A stretch of DNA of 64,000 nucleotides from Exiguobacterium flavidum (GTDB lineage Bacteria; Bacillota; Bacilli; Exiguobacteriales; Exiguobacteriaceae): NCBI RefSeq assembly GCF_003344535.1, contig NZ_QPKS01000008.1, positions 1 to 64,000 on the forward strand, in the 5' to 3' direction. The notes under the pieces were generated by a model, which saw only the letters and a program-made list of their open reading frames with translations, searched no databases and was not told the DNA's origin. Shown here in pieces: positions 17,235-25,811 of this stretch (its first letter is position 1; each line of letters opens with the position of its first letter). The position numbers were made by a program, and so were the translations under genes.

Positions 17235-17537
17235 ATGACTGTCCGAATCGACGAGAAAGGCGTGAATACGAAACCACTCGAATACGCATCAAACTACCTT
17301 GGTTCTTCATTTGAAATACAAATCATTCAGGTCCTTTTGCAGTCACCGCAATCCTTCGAGGAACTGCTGGTCAGATGGGGATCACCACGAAAAAAGCTGG
17401 CGCATTCGCTGTATACCCTGGAGGAACGCGGGGTCGTCGAGAAATCGGTCGCCTCCCTCTACGGATTGACACGTCTCGGCTACAGTTTGCAACCGATTTT
17501 CCACTCCATCGACCGATGCATCGGGCACCCTTCGTGA
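17235..17537 (+). CDS. Small winged-helix protein, HxlR-like, divergent
   Basis: 100 residues. The C-terminal half (YTLEERGVVEK, then YGLTRLGYSLQPIFHSIDRC) lines up with the HxlR wing and dimer helix. The N-terminal hallmark GGKW is replaced by LGSSFEIQIIQVL. GGAGGTG precedes the ATG. It closes the operon that begins with the MFS gene, so this cluster encodes two HxlR-type proteins, one divergent and one in the operon. A DNA-binding partner or antagonist role is inference. One Cys remains near the C-terminus. Confidence 0.6.
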   Translation: MTVRIDEKGVNTKPLEYASNYLGSSFEIQIIQVLLQSPQSFEELLVRWGSPRKKLAHSLYTLEERGVVEKSVASLYGLTRLGYSLQPIFHSIDRCIGHPS

Positions 17538-17576
17538 TTCGTCCGACTCGGGAAGTGGAAGAAATACGCCGAACTT

Positions 17577-17619
17577 AAAAAGAACGAGGTCCACTCAGGA
17601 GAGTGACCTCGTTCTTTTT
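17577..17619. terminator. Bidirectional terminator
   Basis: AAAAAGAACGAGGTC pairs with GACCTCGTTCTTTTT, with an inner ACTC/GAGT stem. It serves the MFS operon from the left and the arsenic operon from the right. Confidence 0.92.
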
Positions 17620-17652
17620 GTCATCCATCATGTTCTCCAGCAGCGATTATGT

Positions 17653-19308
17653 TCAGAACAGCCGCTTCGACGTCTGGTAGTTCTTGTTGCCACCGGACAG
17701 ATTATAGACGTCCGTAAATCCGAGGTTGCGCAGGACGTTCTGCGCCGCGTTCCCCGTCACCCCTTTGTTACAGTAGACGACGGTCGGACTTGCCGGATCA
17801 AAATCCTTCGAGCGTTCGCGCAACTCGCCGAGCGGAATATGGACCGCTCCGTCGACGCACGACTTCTCGAACTGCGCCTTCGAACGCGTGTCGATGACCT
17901 GGATCTTCTCGCCTGCAGCGATCCGCTTCGCGAGCTGCTGCGGCGTGATCAGGCGCGCCCGCTTCTTGATCGCGTTGTCGAGCGCCATCCCGGTGTAGAG
18001 CACCGGATCCTTCGTCGTCGCGAACGGCGGTGCGTAGGCGAGGTCGAGGTGGAACAGGTCCCCTGCCTTCGCCCCGAACGTGATCGCCGTCGCGAACACG
18101 TCGATCCGCTTGTCGACGCCTTGCGGACCGACGATCTGCGCCCCGAGAAAACGTCCCGTCGCGCGGTCCGCGATGCCTTTGATGACCATCTCTTTCCCGC
18201 CGAGATATTCCGGACGGTCCGGTTTGATGTTGTGGAGGACCTCGACATCGAAGCCGGCTTCGATCGCGTCCCGCTCTGTCAGTCCGGTCTGTGCGACTGT
18301 CAGGTCGAACGCCTTGAAGATGCCTGTCCCGAGGACTCCGCGGTGTGCCGCATCCTCACCCGTGATGACCTGGCCGGCGATCCGTCCCATCTTGTTCGCC
18401 GTCGAGCCGAGCGGACGGTAGATCGCCTCGCCCGTGATGACGGAGAAGCTCTCCGCGACGTCACCGACGGCGTAGACGTCCGGTACATTCGTCTGCATGC
18501 GTTCGTTGACGGCGATCGCGCCGGTCTTGCCGACTTCTACGCCGATCTGCTTCGCGAGTTCGACGTTCGGCTTGACGCCGACCGACAGGATGACGAAGTC
18601 GGTCATGATCCGCTTTCCGCTCTCGAGTACGACTTCCTTGACCATCTCTTCGCCTTCGAGCGCGACGACCGTCTCGCCTGTCAGCACATCGACACCTTTC
18701 GCCTCGAGATGTTCCTCGACGCGGCAGGCCATGTCGGAGTCGAGCGGCGGCATCACCTGTGGCAAACGCTCGATCAGCGTGACATCGATGCCGCGGTATG
18801 TCAGCTGCTCGGCCATCTCAAGACCGATGAATCCGGCGCCGATGATGACGGCCTTCTTCGGATCCGTCGCTTCGATGTGGCTGCGGATCGCGTCCGCGTT
18901 CCGGATGTTTCGGACACTGAAGACGTTGTCCGCGTCGACGCCCGGGATTGGCGGGACGAAACTCGAAGCGCCTGTCGCGAGGACGAGCGTGTCGTAATCA
19001 TCTTCGAACGTCTCCCCTGTCTCGAGGTTCTTGATCGTCGCCGTCTTACTGTCATGATCGACTTTGACGACCTCATGACGCGTATGGATGTCGATGTTAT
19101 GACGCTTCTTGAACCACTTCGCATCGCGCGGCGTCAATTCGTCGATGTCTGCGATCTCGCCGCCGACGAAGTACGGGATGCCGCAGCCGGAGTAAGAGAT
19201 GTCGTAGTCGCGGTCGTAAATCGTGATGACCGCGTCCTCGTCATTACGTCGTACCTTCGCGCCGACCGATGTCCCGGCAGCGACCGAACCGATGATGAGC
19301 AGTTTCAT
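17653..19308 (-). CDS. CoA-disulfide reductase with C-terminal rhodanese domain
   Basis: 551 residues. An FAD/NAD(P)-disulfide reductase domain (about 1-450) starts with a dinucleotide fold (IIGSVAAGTSVG) and has the single active-site Cys in SYSGCGIPYF near residue 43, the hallmark of CoA-disulfide reductases. A second dinucleotide fold (VIIGAGFIGLEMAEQL) lies near 155. Residues about 465-551 form a rhodanese domain with active-site loop YCNKGVTG. The fused CoADR-RHD architecture is known. Third gene of an arsR-arsB operon, 15 bases after arsB. Its role in arsenic handling is inferred from position; thiol/polysulfide reduction is the family activity. Confidence 0.88.
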   Translation of the reverse strand: MKLLIIGSVAAGTSVGAKVRRNDEDAVITIYDRDYDISYSGCGIPYFVGGEIADIDELTPRDAKWFKKRHNIDIHTRHEVVKVDHDSKTATIKNLETGETFEDDYDTLVLATGASSFVPPIPGVDADNVFSVRNIRNADAIRSHIEATDPKKAVIIGAGFIGLEMAEQLTYRGIDVTLIERLPQVMPPLDSDMACRVEEHLEAKGVDVLTGETVVALEGEEMVKEVVLESGKRIMTDFVILSVGVKPNVELAKQIGVEVGKTGAIAVNERMQTNVPDVYAVGDVAESFSVITGEAIYRPLGSTANKMGRIAGQVITGEDAAHRGVLGTGIFKAFDLTVAQTGLTERDAIEAGFDVEVLHNIKPDRPEYLGGKEMVIKGIADRATGRFLGAQIVGPQGVDKRIDVFATAITFGAKAGDLFHLDLAYAPPFATTKDPVLYTGMALDNAIKKRARLITPQQLAKRIAAGEKIQVIDTRSKAQFEKSCVDGAVHIPLGELRERSKDFDPASPTVVYCNKGVTGNAAQNVLRNLGFTDVYNLSGGNKNYQTSKRLF

Positions 19309-19323
19309 AAGATATTCCTCCTA

Positions 19324-20619
19324 TTAGTAAAGTAACAGACTGATATAGAGACCAAGCAACGTGAACGCGAGAGTCGGCACCGTCAAAATCGTCCCGATCT
19401 TGAAATATTGTCCCCAGCCGATCCGGACCCCTTTCGAACGAAGGACATGAAGCCAAAGTAGCGTCGCGAGACTGCCGATCGGCGTGATTTTTGGTCCGAG
19501 GTCGGACCCGATGACGTTCGCGTAGATGAGCGACTCCCGGATCGCGCCGGTCGTCTGCGTCAAGTCGATCGCGAGTGCATCGATCATGACGGTCGGCATG
19601 TTGTTCATGACAGACGACAGGATGGCTGCGAGGAAGCCCATTCCGAACGTCGCAGCGGCGAGATTGACTGAGAACGAATCAATCAGACTCGCGAGCAGCC
19701 GTGTCAGTCCCGCGTTCTGCAGACCGTAGACGACGACATACATCCCGAGCGAGAAGAAGACGATCGCCCAAGGTGCACCGCTGACGACCTTCCGTGTCTC
19801 GACCGCGCTCGAACGGCTCGCCATCAACAGGAAGAACGCTGCGATGAGACCGGCGACGAGACTGACCGGTACGCCGAGCAAGTCGCTCGTGAAATAACCG
19901 AAGACGAGCAGTCCGAGGACGAGCCAGGACAAACGGAACATCTTCACATCCTTGATCGCGTCGACCGGCCGTTTCACGTCCTCGAGCGCATACGTCTTCG
20001 GGATGTCCTTCTTGAAATAGAGATAGAGGACGAGCAGGCTGCCTGTCACCGAGAACAGGTCGACGAAGACCATCCGGGCCGCGTACTCCGCGAACCCGAT
20101 GCCGAAGAAATCGGCCGATACGATGTTGACGAGGTTCGAGACGATGAACGGCAAGCTCGCCGTATCCGCGATGAAGCCGGATGCGAACACATAGGCGAGC
20201 ACGACGTAATCCGGGAGTTTCAGTGCCCGGACCATGGCGAGGACGATCGGCGTCAGGATGAGCGCCGCACCGTCGTTCGCGAATAAAGCAGCGACGACGG
20301 CACCGAGCAGCGTCATATAGATGAACAGCTTAACGCCTCCCCCGCGCGCGATACGTGCCATATGTAGTGCCGCCCATTCGAAGAAGCCGATTTCGTCCAG
20401 AATGAGCGAGATGACGATCAGGGCGATGAACGTGAACGTGGCGTTCCAGATGATTCCCCAGACCGTCCCGACGTCCGCCCAGTCGACGACGCCGGTCAGG
20501 AGAGCGACGAGCGCCATCCCGACGGCCGAATAACCGATTCCGAGGCCTTTCGGTTGTTTGATGATCAAGAACAAGGTGACGAGAAAAATTCCCGTCGCGA
20601 GCAATTGCAAATGCGACAT
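19324..20619 (-). CDS. arsB: Arsenical efflux pump ArsB
   Basis: 431 residues, 10-12 hydrophobic segments, ArsB/NhaD permease fold. The conserved loops LFANDGAALILTPIV near residue 115 and a matching MNNMPTVMIDAL near 345 are typical of ArsB, as is IGSDLGPKITPIGSLATLLW near 375. It exports arsenite and antimonite, alone or with ArsA, and no arsA is seen here. Located between arsR and the CoADR-rhodanese gene on the same strand. Confidence 0.92.
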   Translation of the reverse strand: MSHLQLLATGIFLVTLFLIIKQPKGLGIGYSAVGMALVALLTGVVDWADVGTVWGIIWNATFTFIALIVISLILDEIGFFEWAALHMARIARGGGVKLFIYMTLLGAVVAALFANDGAALILTPIVLAMVRALKLPDYVVLAYVFASGFIADTASLPFIVSNLVNIVSADFFGIGFAEYAARMVFVDLFSVTGSLLVLYLYFKKDIPKTYALEDVKRPVDAIKDVKMFRLSWLVLGLLVFGYFTSDLLGVPVSLVAGLIAAFFLLMASRSSAVETRKVVSGAPWAIVFFSLGMYVVVYGLQNAGLTRLLASLIDSFSVNLAAATFGMGFLAAILSSVMNNMPTVMIDALAIDLTQTTGAIRESLIYANVIGSDLGPKITPIGSLATLLWLHVLRSKGVRIGWGQYFKIGTILTVPTLAFTLLGLYISLLLY

Positions 20620-20689
20620 GACTTCACTTCTTTTCTTAATTGATATGTGGTGTGACTAGTGACTCTTAGGGATTCACAAACGTTTTGCT

Positions 20690-21007
20690 TCAGCAGCCGC
20701 AGGCAGGGCTTAGTGCCGGCTCCGATTCGAGCCCTTTCAGGATTTGCAGGACGATCCCATACTGTGGATGCGCCTCGTTCAGCCGGTAGTAGATCCACTG
20801 CCGGTCGCGACGCTCGAGGATCACTTCCGCCGTCTTCAGCACCTTCAAATGCCGGCTGATCGCAGGTTGCGAGATATCGAACATCTCGACGAATTCACAG
20901 ACGCAATGTTCCTTTCCCTGAATGCGTCGGATGATCTCAAGGCGCGTCGAATCACTGAGCGCCTTCAGGAATTGGCTCATCGCCTCGATACTCTGTTTTT
21001 CACGCAT
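20690..21007 (-). CDS. arsR: Arsenic-responsive repressor, ArsR family
   Basis: 105 residues with a winged helix: recognition helix ISQPAISRHLKVLK near residue 55 and wing RRDRQWIYYRL near 78. EHCVCEFVE just before that helix supplies the CxC pair that binds As(III) in classical ArsR, and the protein ends in CGC. The ATG at 21007 is preferred because GGGGGAG lies 6 bases upstream; the ATG at 21022 overlaps that site. First gene of arsR-arsB-CoADR. An AT-rich palindrome at 21059 is the likely operator. Confidence 0.9.
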   Translation of the reverse strand: MREKQSIEAMSQFLKALSDSTRLEIIRRIQGKEHCVCEFVEMFDISQPAISRHLKVLKTAEVILERRDRQWIYYRLNEAHPQYGIVLQILKGLESEPALSPACGC

Positions 21008-21058
21008 GGTTTTCTCCCCCATCTCCGTTACGCATCGAACTGTATCGCAGAATAATGC

Positions 21059-21078
21059 ATATAATCATTTCGTTATAT
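21059..21078. promoter_or_regulatory. Probable ArsR operator in the ars divergent region
   Basis: ATATAA, eight bases, then TTATAT forms an imperfect palindrome of the type bound by ArsR/SmtB repressors. It lies between arsR and the divergent acetyltransferase, so one site could control both directions. Confidence 0.5.
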
Positions 21079-21130
21079 ACTATAATAGGTGTAGGAGAAA
21101 ATTGCAATTTTTTAAGGAAGGTGATGCGGA

Positions 21131-21631
21131 ATGGTCATTCGACCTGTAGAGAAGAAGGATTTGCCTGCCGTTCTGACGATTTACAATGAAGGAATCGAGG
21201 ACCGGATCGCGACGCTCGAGACGAAGGTGAAGGACGCCTCCTTCATCGACAGCTGGTTCGACGAACGGACGGACGTCTATGCGGCTTTCGTCGCCTGTGA
21301 CGGGGACGAGATTCTCGGATGGGTCGCCCTGAATCCTTACTCGCCACGGGACTCCTACTCCGGGGTGAGTGAACTGTCCGTCTACATCACGCGGACACAC
21401 CGCGGTCAGGGCATCGGCAAGCAGCTGTTGCGCGTCATCGAGGAACATGCCGTCAGCCGTAAGCTCCATAAGATCATCCTGTTCACCTTCCCGTTCAATA
21501 AGCTCGGTCAGCGCCTCTATGTACGGGCCGGTTATCGGATCGTGGGCACGTTCAAGGAACAGGGGCGCCTGAACGGCTATTATGTCGATGTCATGGCGAT
21601 GGAGAAGATTCTTCCGAATGGGGAAGTATGA
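21131..21631 (+). CDS. arsN1: GNAT acetyltransferase, probable arsinothricin N-acetyltransferase
   Basis: 166 residues of the phosphinothricin-acetyltransferase-like GNAT group. Features are IYNEGIEDRIATLET near residue 18, a Val/Ile-rich strand ending SVYITRTHRGQGIGKQLL (the acetyl-CoA loop Q/RxxGxG/A) near 85-100, and FPFNKLGQRLYVRAGYRIVG near 125. These segments match the ArsN1 subgroup (family A), which acetylates the arsenic-containing glutamate analogue arsinothricin. It is divergent from arsR-arsB with a shared operator region. The substrate is inferred from sequence resemblance and location; phosphinothricin or another amino acid analogue is the alternative. Confidence 0.72.
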   Translation: MVIRPVEKKDLPAVLTIYNEGIEDRIATLETKVKDASFIDSWFDERTDVYAAFVACDGDEILGWVALNPYSPRDSYSGVSELSVYITRTHRGQGIGKQLLRVIEEHAVSRKLHKIILFTFPFNKLGQRLYVRAGYRIVGTFKEQGRLNGYYVDVMAMEKILPNGEV

Positions 21632-21651
21632 CATTCCCCATGATTTCTGAA

Positions 21652-21703
21652 GACGAAAAATGCGCCTTGCCGAAATTGGAATCGGTAAGGCGCATTTTTC
21701 GTC
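21652..21703. terminator. Bidirectional terminator
   Basis: GACGAAAAATGCGCCTT pairs with AAGGCGCATTTTTCGTC, a long perfect stem between convergent arsN1 and the membrane-protein gene. Confidence 0.92.
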
Positions 21704-22294
21704 TCAGCTCTTAGCTTCTTTTTTTTCTGGATACCGCTCCTTCCGATGCTGAAACGCCCCGTACGTAGCGGTAAGAAGGCCTCCTAGTGTTCCTGCGACA
21801 AGGTCCGTCATCGTGTCGATGTTGCCGTTCGCCTGCATCGTCGTGTTGAGCACGATGTCGGACGTGAACTCGTATAATTCCCAGAGCGCAGCTCCCGCCA
21901 TCGACAACCCGAGGATATAGATGAGGACGAAACGCGTCGGCAGCTCGAGGCGTGTCTCTGTATCGAGCCGGTGCAAAAAGTCGATCGCGAGGAAGGACAG
22001 GAAGACACCGCTCAGGACGTGGAGAAAGATGTCCCACCAGCCATTTCCGTAAAGTCCGACGATCGAGCCGAGATATTGCGAAGCGAACAGAAACAGGATG
22101 TAGGCGATCTTCAAGGCAGTATCGAACTCGAACTTGAAGAAGCGCTCGATCAGCATCGGGATGAGTCCGCAGAAGACACCTGCTGCAGCCACGCTCGCAT
22201 CGAACATCTCCCCTTGCATGAGTGCGACGATGAGCATGATCAGCATGAAGACGACGAATCCGATTTCAAGACCGCGAACCGGCGTGAACGGCAT
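21704..22294 (-). CDS. Multi-pass membrane protein, YjdF/DUF2238-like
   Basis: 196 residues, about six hydrophobic helices. Conserved polar segments WWDIFLHVLSG near residue 83, ALWELYEFTSD near 137 and NIDTMTDLVAGTLGGL near 158 resemble the YjdF (DUF2238) family of uncharacterised inner-membrane proteins. The tail is charged (KKEAKS). It is a single gene between terminator 21652 and the divergent aldo/keto reductase. Function unknown. Confidence 0.65.
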   Translation of the reverse strand: MPFTPVRGLEIGFVVFMLIMLIVALMQGEMFDASVAAAGVFCGLIPMLIERFFKFEFDTALKIAYILFLFASQYLGSIVGLYGNGWWDIFLHVLSGVFLSFLAIDFLHRLDTETRLELPTRFVLIYILGLSMAGAALWELYEFTSDIVLNTTMQANGNIDTMTDLVAGTLGGLLTATYGAFQHRKERYPEKKEAKS

Positions 22295-22371
22295 TTCCTT
22301 TCCTCCTCTCGGCTAATCAAGGCGCTTCAGACGGAACAATGCTATATTTGTCAAAAAGGAGTGATTCTCAC

Positions 22372-23250
22372 ATGCAAATGCGTCCATTCGGTTCGCACGA
22401 CTTTCAAGTGTCCGCCCTCGGATTCGGTGCCGGGCATATCGGCGCAGACGGGATGACGGACCAGGAAGCCAGCTATCTCGTCCAAACCGTCCTCGACCGC
22501 GGCATCAACCTGCTCGACACGGCGCGCGGCTACGGCAAGTCGGAGATACGCATCGGCCAGGCCTTGAAAGGGCGCCGGGATTCTGCCATCCTTTCGACGA
22601 AGGTCGGCTACGACGTCGCCGGTCAGGAAGACTGGACATACGGTGCCGTCTCCGGCGGTATCGATCAAGCGCTCCGCCTGATGCAGACGGATTACATCGA
22701 CATCGTCCATCTCCATTCTTGCACCCGGGACGTCCTCGCCCGTGGAGACGTGATCGAAGCGCTAGCGCAAGCGAAGCAGGCAGGAAAAATCCGCGCGATG
22801 GCATACTCGGGCGACGGCGTCGACCTCGCCTATGCGTTCTCGACCGGTGCGTTCGACAGTTTCCAGACATCCGTCAACCTGTTCGACCAGCGCGTGACGG
22901 ACAGCTTGCCGCAGATTGCGGCGAAGAAAAAGGCGGTCATCGCGAAACGTCCTCTCGGCAATGCGCCGTGGCGCTTCGCAGAACGCCCGGCCGGCCACTA
23001 TGCAGAAGAGTACTGGTTGCGATTCCAAGCGATGGGGCTCGAGTTGAAGGAGTCGTCGTGGCTCGAGACGGCACTTCGTTTCACGGTGTTCGAACACGGT
23101 GTCACGTCAAGCATCATCGGGACGGCGAACCTGTCCCATCTCGACGCGAACCTCGCGCTCCTCTCGAAGGGGCCGCTTCCTGAAGCGCGCGTCAACGAGC
23201 TGAAACAAACCTTCAAAAAACACGATCAAGACTGGGTCTCCCAGGTCTGA
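22372..23250 (+). CDS. Aldo/keto reductase
   Basis: 292 residues, NADPH-dependent TIM barrel. The catalytic Asp and Tyr are in LLDTARGYGKSE near residue 48, Lys in LSTKVGYD near 80 and the His position in DIVHLHSC near 120. The NADP phosphate-binding end shows SSIIGTANLSHLDANL near 255. The ATG at 22372 follows AAGGAG; an earlier in-frame ATG at 22339 has no such site. Monocistronic, ending at a hairpin. Physiological substrate unknown. Confidence 0.88.
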   Translation: MQMRPFGSHDFQVSALGFGAGHIGADGMTDQEASYLVQTVLDRGINLLDTARGYGKSEIRIGQALKGRRDSAILSTKVGYDVAGQEDWTYGAVSGGIDQALRLMQTDYIDIVHLHSCTRDVLARGDVIEALAQAKQAGKIRAMAYSGDGVDLAYAFSTGAFDSFQTSVNLFDQRVTDSLPQIAAKKKAVIAKRPLGNAPWRFAERPAGHYAEEYWLRFQAMGLELKESSWLETALRFTVFEHGVTSSIIGTANLSHLDANLALLSKGPLPEARVNELKQTFKKHDQDWVSQV

Positions 23251-23251
23251 C

Positions 23252-23283
23252 AAGGCTGCTCTCTCGAGCAGCCTTATTCTTTT
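23252..23283. terminator. Bidirectional terminator
   Basis: AAGGCTGCT pairs with AGCAGCCTT around CTCTCG, followed by ATTCTTTT; it lies between convergent genes and runs into the end of the leftward hypothetical gene. Confidence 0.8.
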
Positions 23284-23678
23284 ACTTCAAGCGCTTCGAT
23301 CAGTCGCTCGGTCTCCTCGGCATCCAGTCGTCCGACGCCGCGATCCTCACTCGTCAGGATCGCGCGGTTCATTCCCTCCACCCAAATCCGCCACGTCTCC
23401 ACTTCAGCGTCCTCATGATGAATTTCCAAGCGCAGATTTTCCGGTGTCGCCACCTCAAAACGTTTTCTTGCGCTCCACTCGATCTTCTCGAGCGGAGCTT
23501 CGATGCGTTCGATCTCTTCATCAGATGTATACGTTTGAATGTGGTATCCCCTGCCGTCGTAATACTCGACCTGCCGCAATTCGAGCGGTTCCGTCCTGAA
23601 ATTCAGATAGAACAGGACCGCCCCGGCGAGTGCGAGGATGGAGAGGATCGCCAGCAGTACCTTACCACTGGTGGACAT
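23274..23678 (-). CDS. Hypothetical membrane-anchored protein
   Basis: 134 residues from the ATG at 23678, preceded by GAGGAGG with 8-base spacing. One N-terminal hydrophobic helix (about residues 6-24) is followed by a charged extracytoplasmic domain rich in Glu and Arg with alternating strands (IRLEIHHEDAEVETWRIWVE-like region near 90-110). No family is recognised. Single gene between an aldo/keto reductase terminator and a GNAT gene. Confidence 0.6.
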   Translation of the reverse strand: MSTSGKVLLAILSILALAGAVLFYLNFRTEPLELRQVEYYDGRGYHIQTYTSDEEIERIEAPLEKIEWSARKRFEVATPENLRLEIHHEDAEVETWRIWVEGMNRAILTSEDRGVGRLDAEETERLIEALEVKE

Positions 23679-23791
23679 GCCGTTTGCCTCCTCATGCACC
23701 AACCTGAACCGTTCCTTCTTTTAGAAAATGTTCCCGCTTTCCTCTCAACATATGTCAGGTTACGAACGGAGAAACAAAAAAACCTTCCCGA

Positions 23792-24343
23792 TCACCGGGG
23801 TGTGTCGCTCGCGAGCAACGAGTAGGAATAGACGTCTCGCGCCGTTCCACCCTGTTGAAGATAACCGCGCAATACGCCTTCGCGGACGAAACCGTTCTTC
23901 TCGACCGCACGCTGGGAAGCGGGATTGTCACACGTGATGATCGCCCCGATCCGCTCCATCCCTGTCGAAAAACCGTAATCGACGACCGCACGGATCGCCT
24001 CCGTCACGTACCCCATCCCCCAGTGATCGGGGTTGAGCTCATAACCAATCTCCGTCCGTTTGTGATACGGGTTCCAGGCGTTGAAGCCGGCCGTCCCGAT
24101 CATCTCGCCCGTCTCGCGCAACGTGATCGCGAAGCGGATTCCTCGTTTTTCCGCGAGCGCATTTCGGAACGATTCCGCGATCCGGACGCCCTGCTCTGGA
24201 TCAGTGAACGGCTCCATTCCGTAATATTGCGTCACCTCCGGTTTGCTGAAGTTTTGATACAGGAACTCCGCATCCCCCTGCTCGATTTCACGTAGCCGAA
24301 GACGTTCGGTTTCGAGAATCGGAAACACCGCTTGCTCTGACAT
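23792..24343 (-). CDS. GNAT acetyltransferase, RimJ/RimL type
   Basis: 183 residues. It starts with the RimJ/RimL hallmark ILETERLRLREI, has EIGYELNPDHWGMGYVTEA (the acetyl-CoA pyrophosphate loop region) near residue 105 and CDNPASQRAVEKNGF near 145. The ATG at 24343 has GGGGG nine bases upstream, favouring it over the ATG at 24352. It probably acetylates a ribosomal or other N-terminal amine; the substrate is unknown. Confidence 0.85.
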   Translation of the reverse strand: MSEQAVFPILETERLRLREIEQGDAEFLYQNFSKPEVTQYYGMEPFTDPEQGVRIAESFRNALAEKRGIRFAITLRETGEMIGTAGFNAWNPYHKRTEIGYELNPDHWGMGYVTEAIRAVVDYGFSTGMERIGAIITCDNPASQRAVEKNGFVREGVLRGYLQQGGTARDVYSYSLLASDTPR

Positions 24344-24418
24344 GTCTCTCATCCCCCTTTTGTTCCTTTCATTCTAGTGGAAGCCTGTCATTTTTACTTT
24401 TTTTTTCGAAAACGTTGT

Positions 24419-24446
24419 TTGAGACGATTTGAGACCGTGGTATAGT
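24419..24446 (+). promoter_or_regulatory. Probable promoter of the Y-family polymerase gene
   Basis: TTGAGA (24419-24424) and TATAGT (24441-24446) are 16 bases apart, followed closely by the LexA-type box. Confidence 0.6.
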
Positions 24447-24461
24447 CTAGACAACGAAACA

Positions 24462-24475
24462 AGAACATTTGTTCT
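24462..24475. promoter_or_regulatory. LexA (DinR) box
   Basis: AGAACATTTGTTCT is a perfect palindrome matching the Bacillus SOS box core GAAC-N4-GTTC. It lies around the predicted transcription start of the polymerase gene, so SOS induction is expected. Confidence 0.85.
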
Positions 24476-24497
24476 GTAATGAAAGGGATGAAGAGAC

Positions 24498-25811
24498 ATG
24501 TGGGAGTTCGACCGTTTGCCGGCGAGGCGTGTATTTTGTGTCGACAGCGTCTCTTTTTACGCCAGTTGCGAGTGTGCTTACCGCGGATTGCCCCCCTTGA
24601 CGACGAAGCTTGCCGTCGTCGCGGACATCAGAAGGAGCGGATCGGTCGTGCTCGCCGCCTCCCCCGCCTTGAAGAAGCTCGGTATCAAGACAGCGAGCCG
24701 TCTCTATGAGATCGAGCGCCTGCCTTGGCAGGAGCGCCGGGAGATCCACCTCGTCGAGCCACGGATGCTCGCCTATATGAAGACGTCGGTCGCGATCACC
24801 CACATCCTGCATCAGTTCGCCCCGCCGGAAGCGATTCGTGTCTATTCGATCGACGAGACGTTCGTCGATTTGACCGGCACGGAGTCGCTCTGGGGCGACG
24901 ATGCGCACGCCGCACAGATGATTCGCTCGACCATCTTCCAGCAGACCGGCATCCCGACGACGATCGGGATCGGACCGAACAACGTCATCGCGAAGATGAC
25001 ACTCGATTTAATCGGGAAGAAGACAGGCGTGGCTTCATGCGGATACGCCGACGTCGCCCGCCTGCTCCACCCGTTTCCGGTCGAGAAGATGTGGGGCGTC
25101 GGACGCCAGATGACGCAGCATTTGAATCGGCTCGGCATCGAGACGATCGGTGACCTCGCACATTTTTCGCTCCCGCTCCTTCACGACCGCTTCGGCGTGA
25201 TCGGCGCCGAGCTGTGGCACCATGCATGGGGATTCGATGCGTCGCCGACGCTCCTTGATCCGCGAACCTTCTTTGGTTCCTCGCTGCATCGCGACCGGTC
25301 GATCGGTCACGGCGTGACACTGATGCGCGACTATTATCGTTTCGAGGAGGTCCGTCTCGTCTTGAGCGAGCTTTGCATCGATGTCGCGGCACGGGCTCGA
25401 CGCTCAGGGAAGGCCGGATGGACGGTTCATCTCGGGGTCCGCTATTCCCGGACCAGTGATAAGCGTGGATTCTCCCGTCAACAGAAGCTCCCCTACCCGA
25501 CATCGGATGAACGAATGATCCTCCATCACGCCCTGACGCTGTTCGAATCCTCGTTCGTCGAAGGGGAAGCGATTCGTTTCCTGTCCGTCTCGCTCGGGAA
25601 ACTCGCCGACGACGGCGGGATGATGCAGCTGTCGCTGTTCGAGGACAACGGACGGAAGTGGCGGCGGCGACGCCTGCTGCGTGCAATCGACGCCGTCAAC
25701 GGCCGTTACGGAAAAGGGACGTTGCGGATCGCATCTTCCTTCCTCGATACGAGTGTCGCGAAACGCCGGCTCCGTTTCGTCGGCGGGCACAAGGGAGGCG
25801 ACCTGCCGTGA
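24498..25811 (+). CDS. Y-family translesion DNA polymerase (UvrX/YqjW-like)
   Basis: 437 residues. The catalytic palm has CVDSVSFYASCE near residue 14 and YSIDETFVDLT near 115, supplying the metal-binding acidic residues. A helix-hairpin-helix (LNRLGIETIGDLAHFS) near 205 and a little-finger domain follow. Length and C-terminus resemble the Bacillus UvrX/YqjW branch of UmuC-like polymerases. GAAAGGG precedes the ATG. The gene is SOS-controlled through the LexA box upstream and is translationally coupled to a YolD-like gene, the usual partner of this branch. Confidence 0.9.
   Translation: MWEFDRLPARRVFCVDSVSFYASCECAYRGLPPLTTKLAVVADIRRSGSVVLAASPALKKLGIKTASRLYEIERLPWQERREIHLVEPRMLAYMKTSVAITHILHQFAPPEAIRVYSIDETFVDLTGTESLWGDDAHAAQMIRSTIFQQTGIPTTIGIGPNNVIAKMTLDLIGKKTGVASCGYADVARLLHPFPVEKMWGVGRQMTQHLNRLGIETIGDLAHFSLPLLHDRFGVIGAELWHHAWGFDASPTLLDPRTFFGSSLHRDRSIGHGVTLMRDYYRFEEVRLVLSELCIDVAARARRSGKAGWTVHLGVRYSRTSDKRGFSRQQKLPYPTSDERMILHHALTLFESSFVEGEAIRFLSVSLGKLADDGGMMQLSLFEDNGRKWRRRRLLRAIDAVNGRYGKGTLRIASSFLDTSVAKRRLRFVGGHKGGDLP

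Noticed and set aside
17839-19335. A 498-codon open frame on the plus strand
   Set aside because: It is antisense to the CoA-disulfide reductase gene and has an Arg/Asp-rich composition typical of mirror frames.
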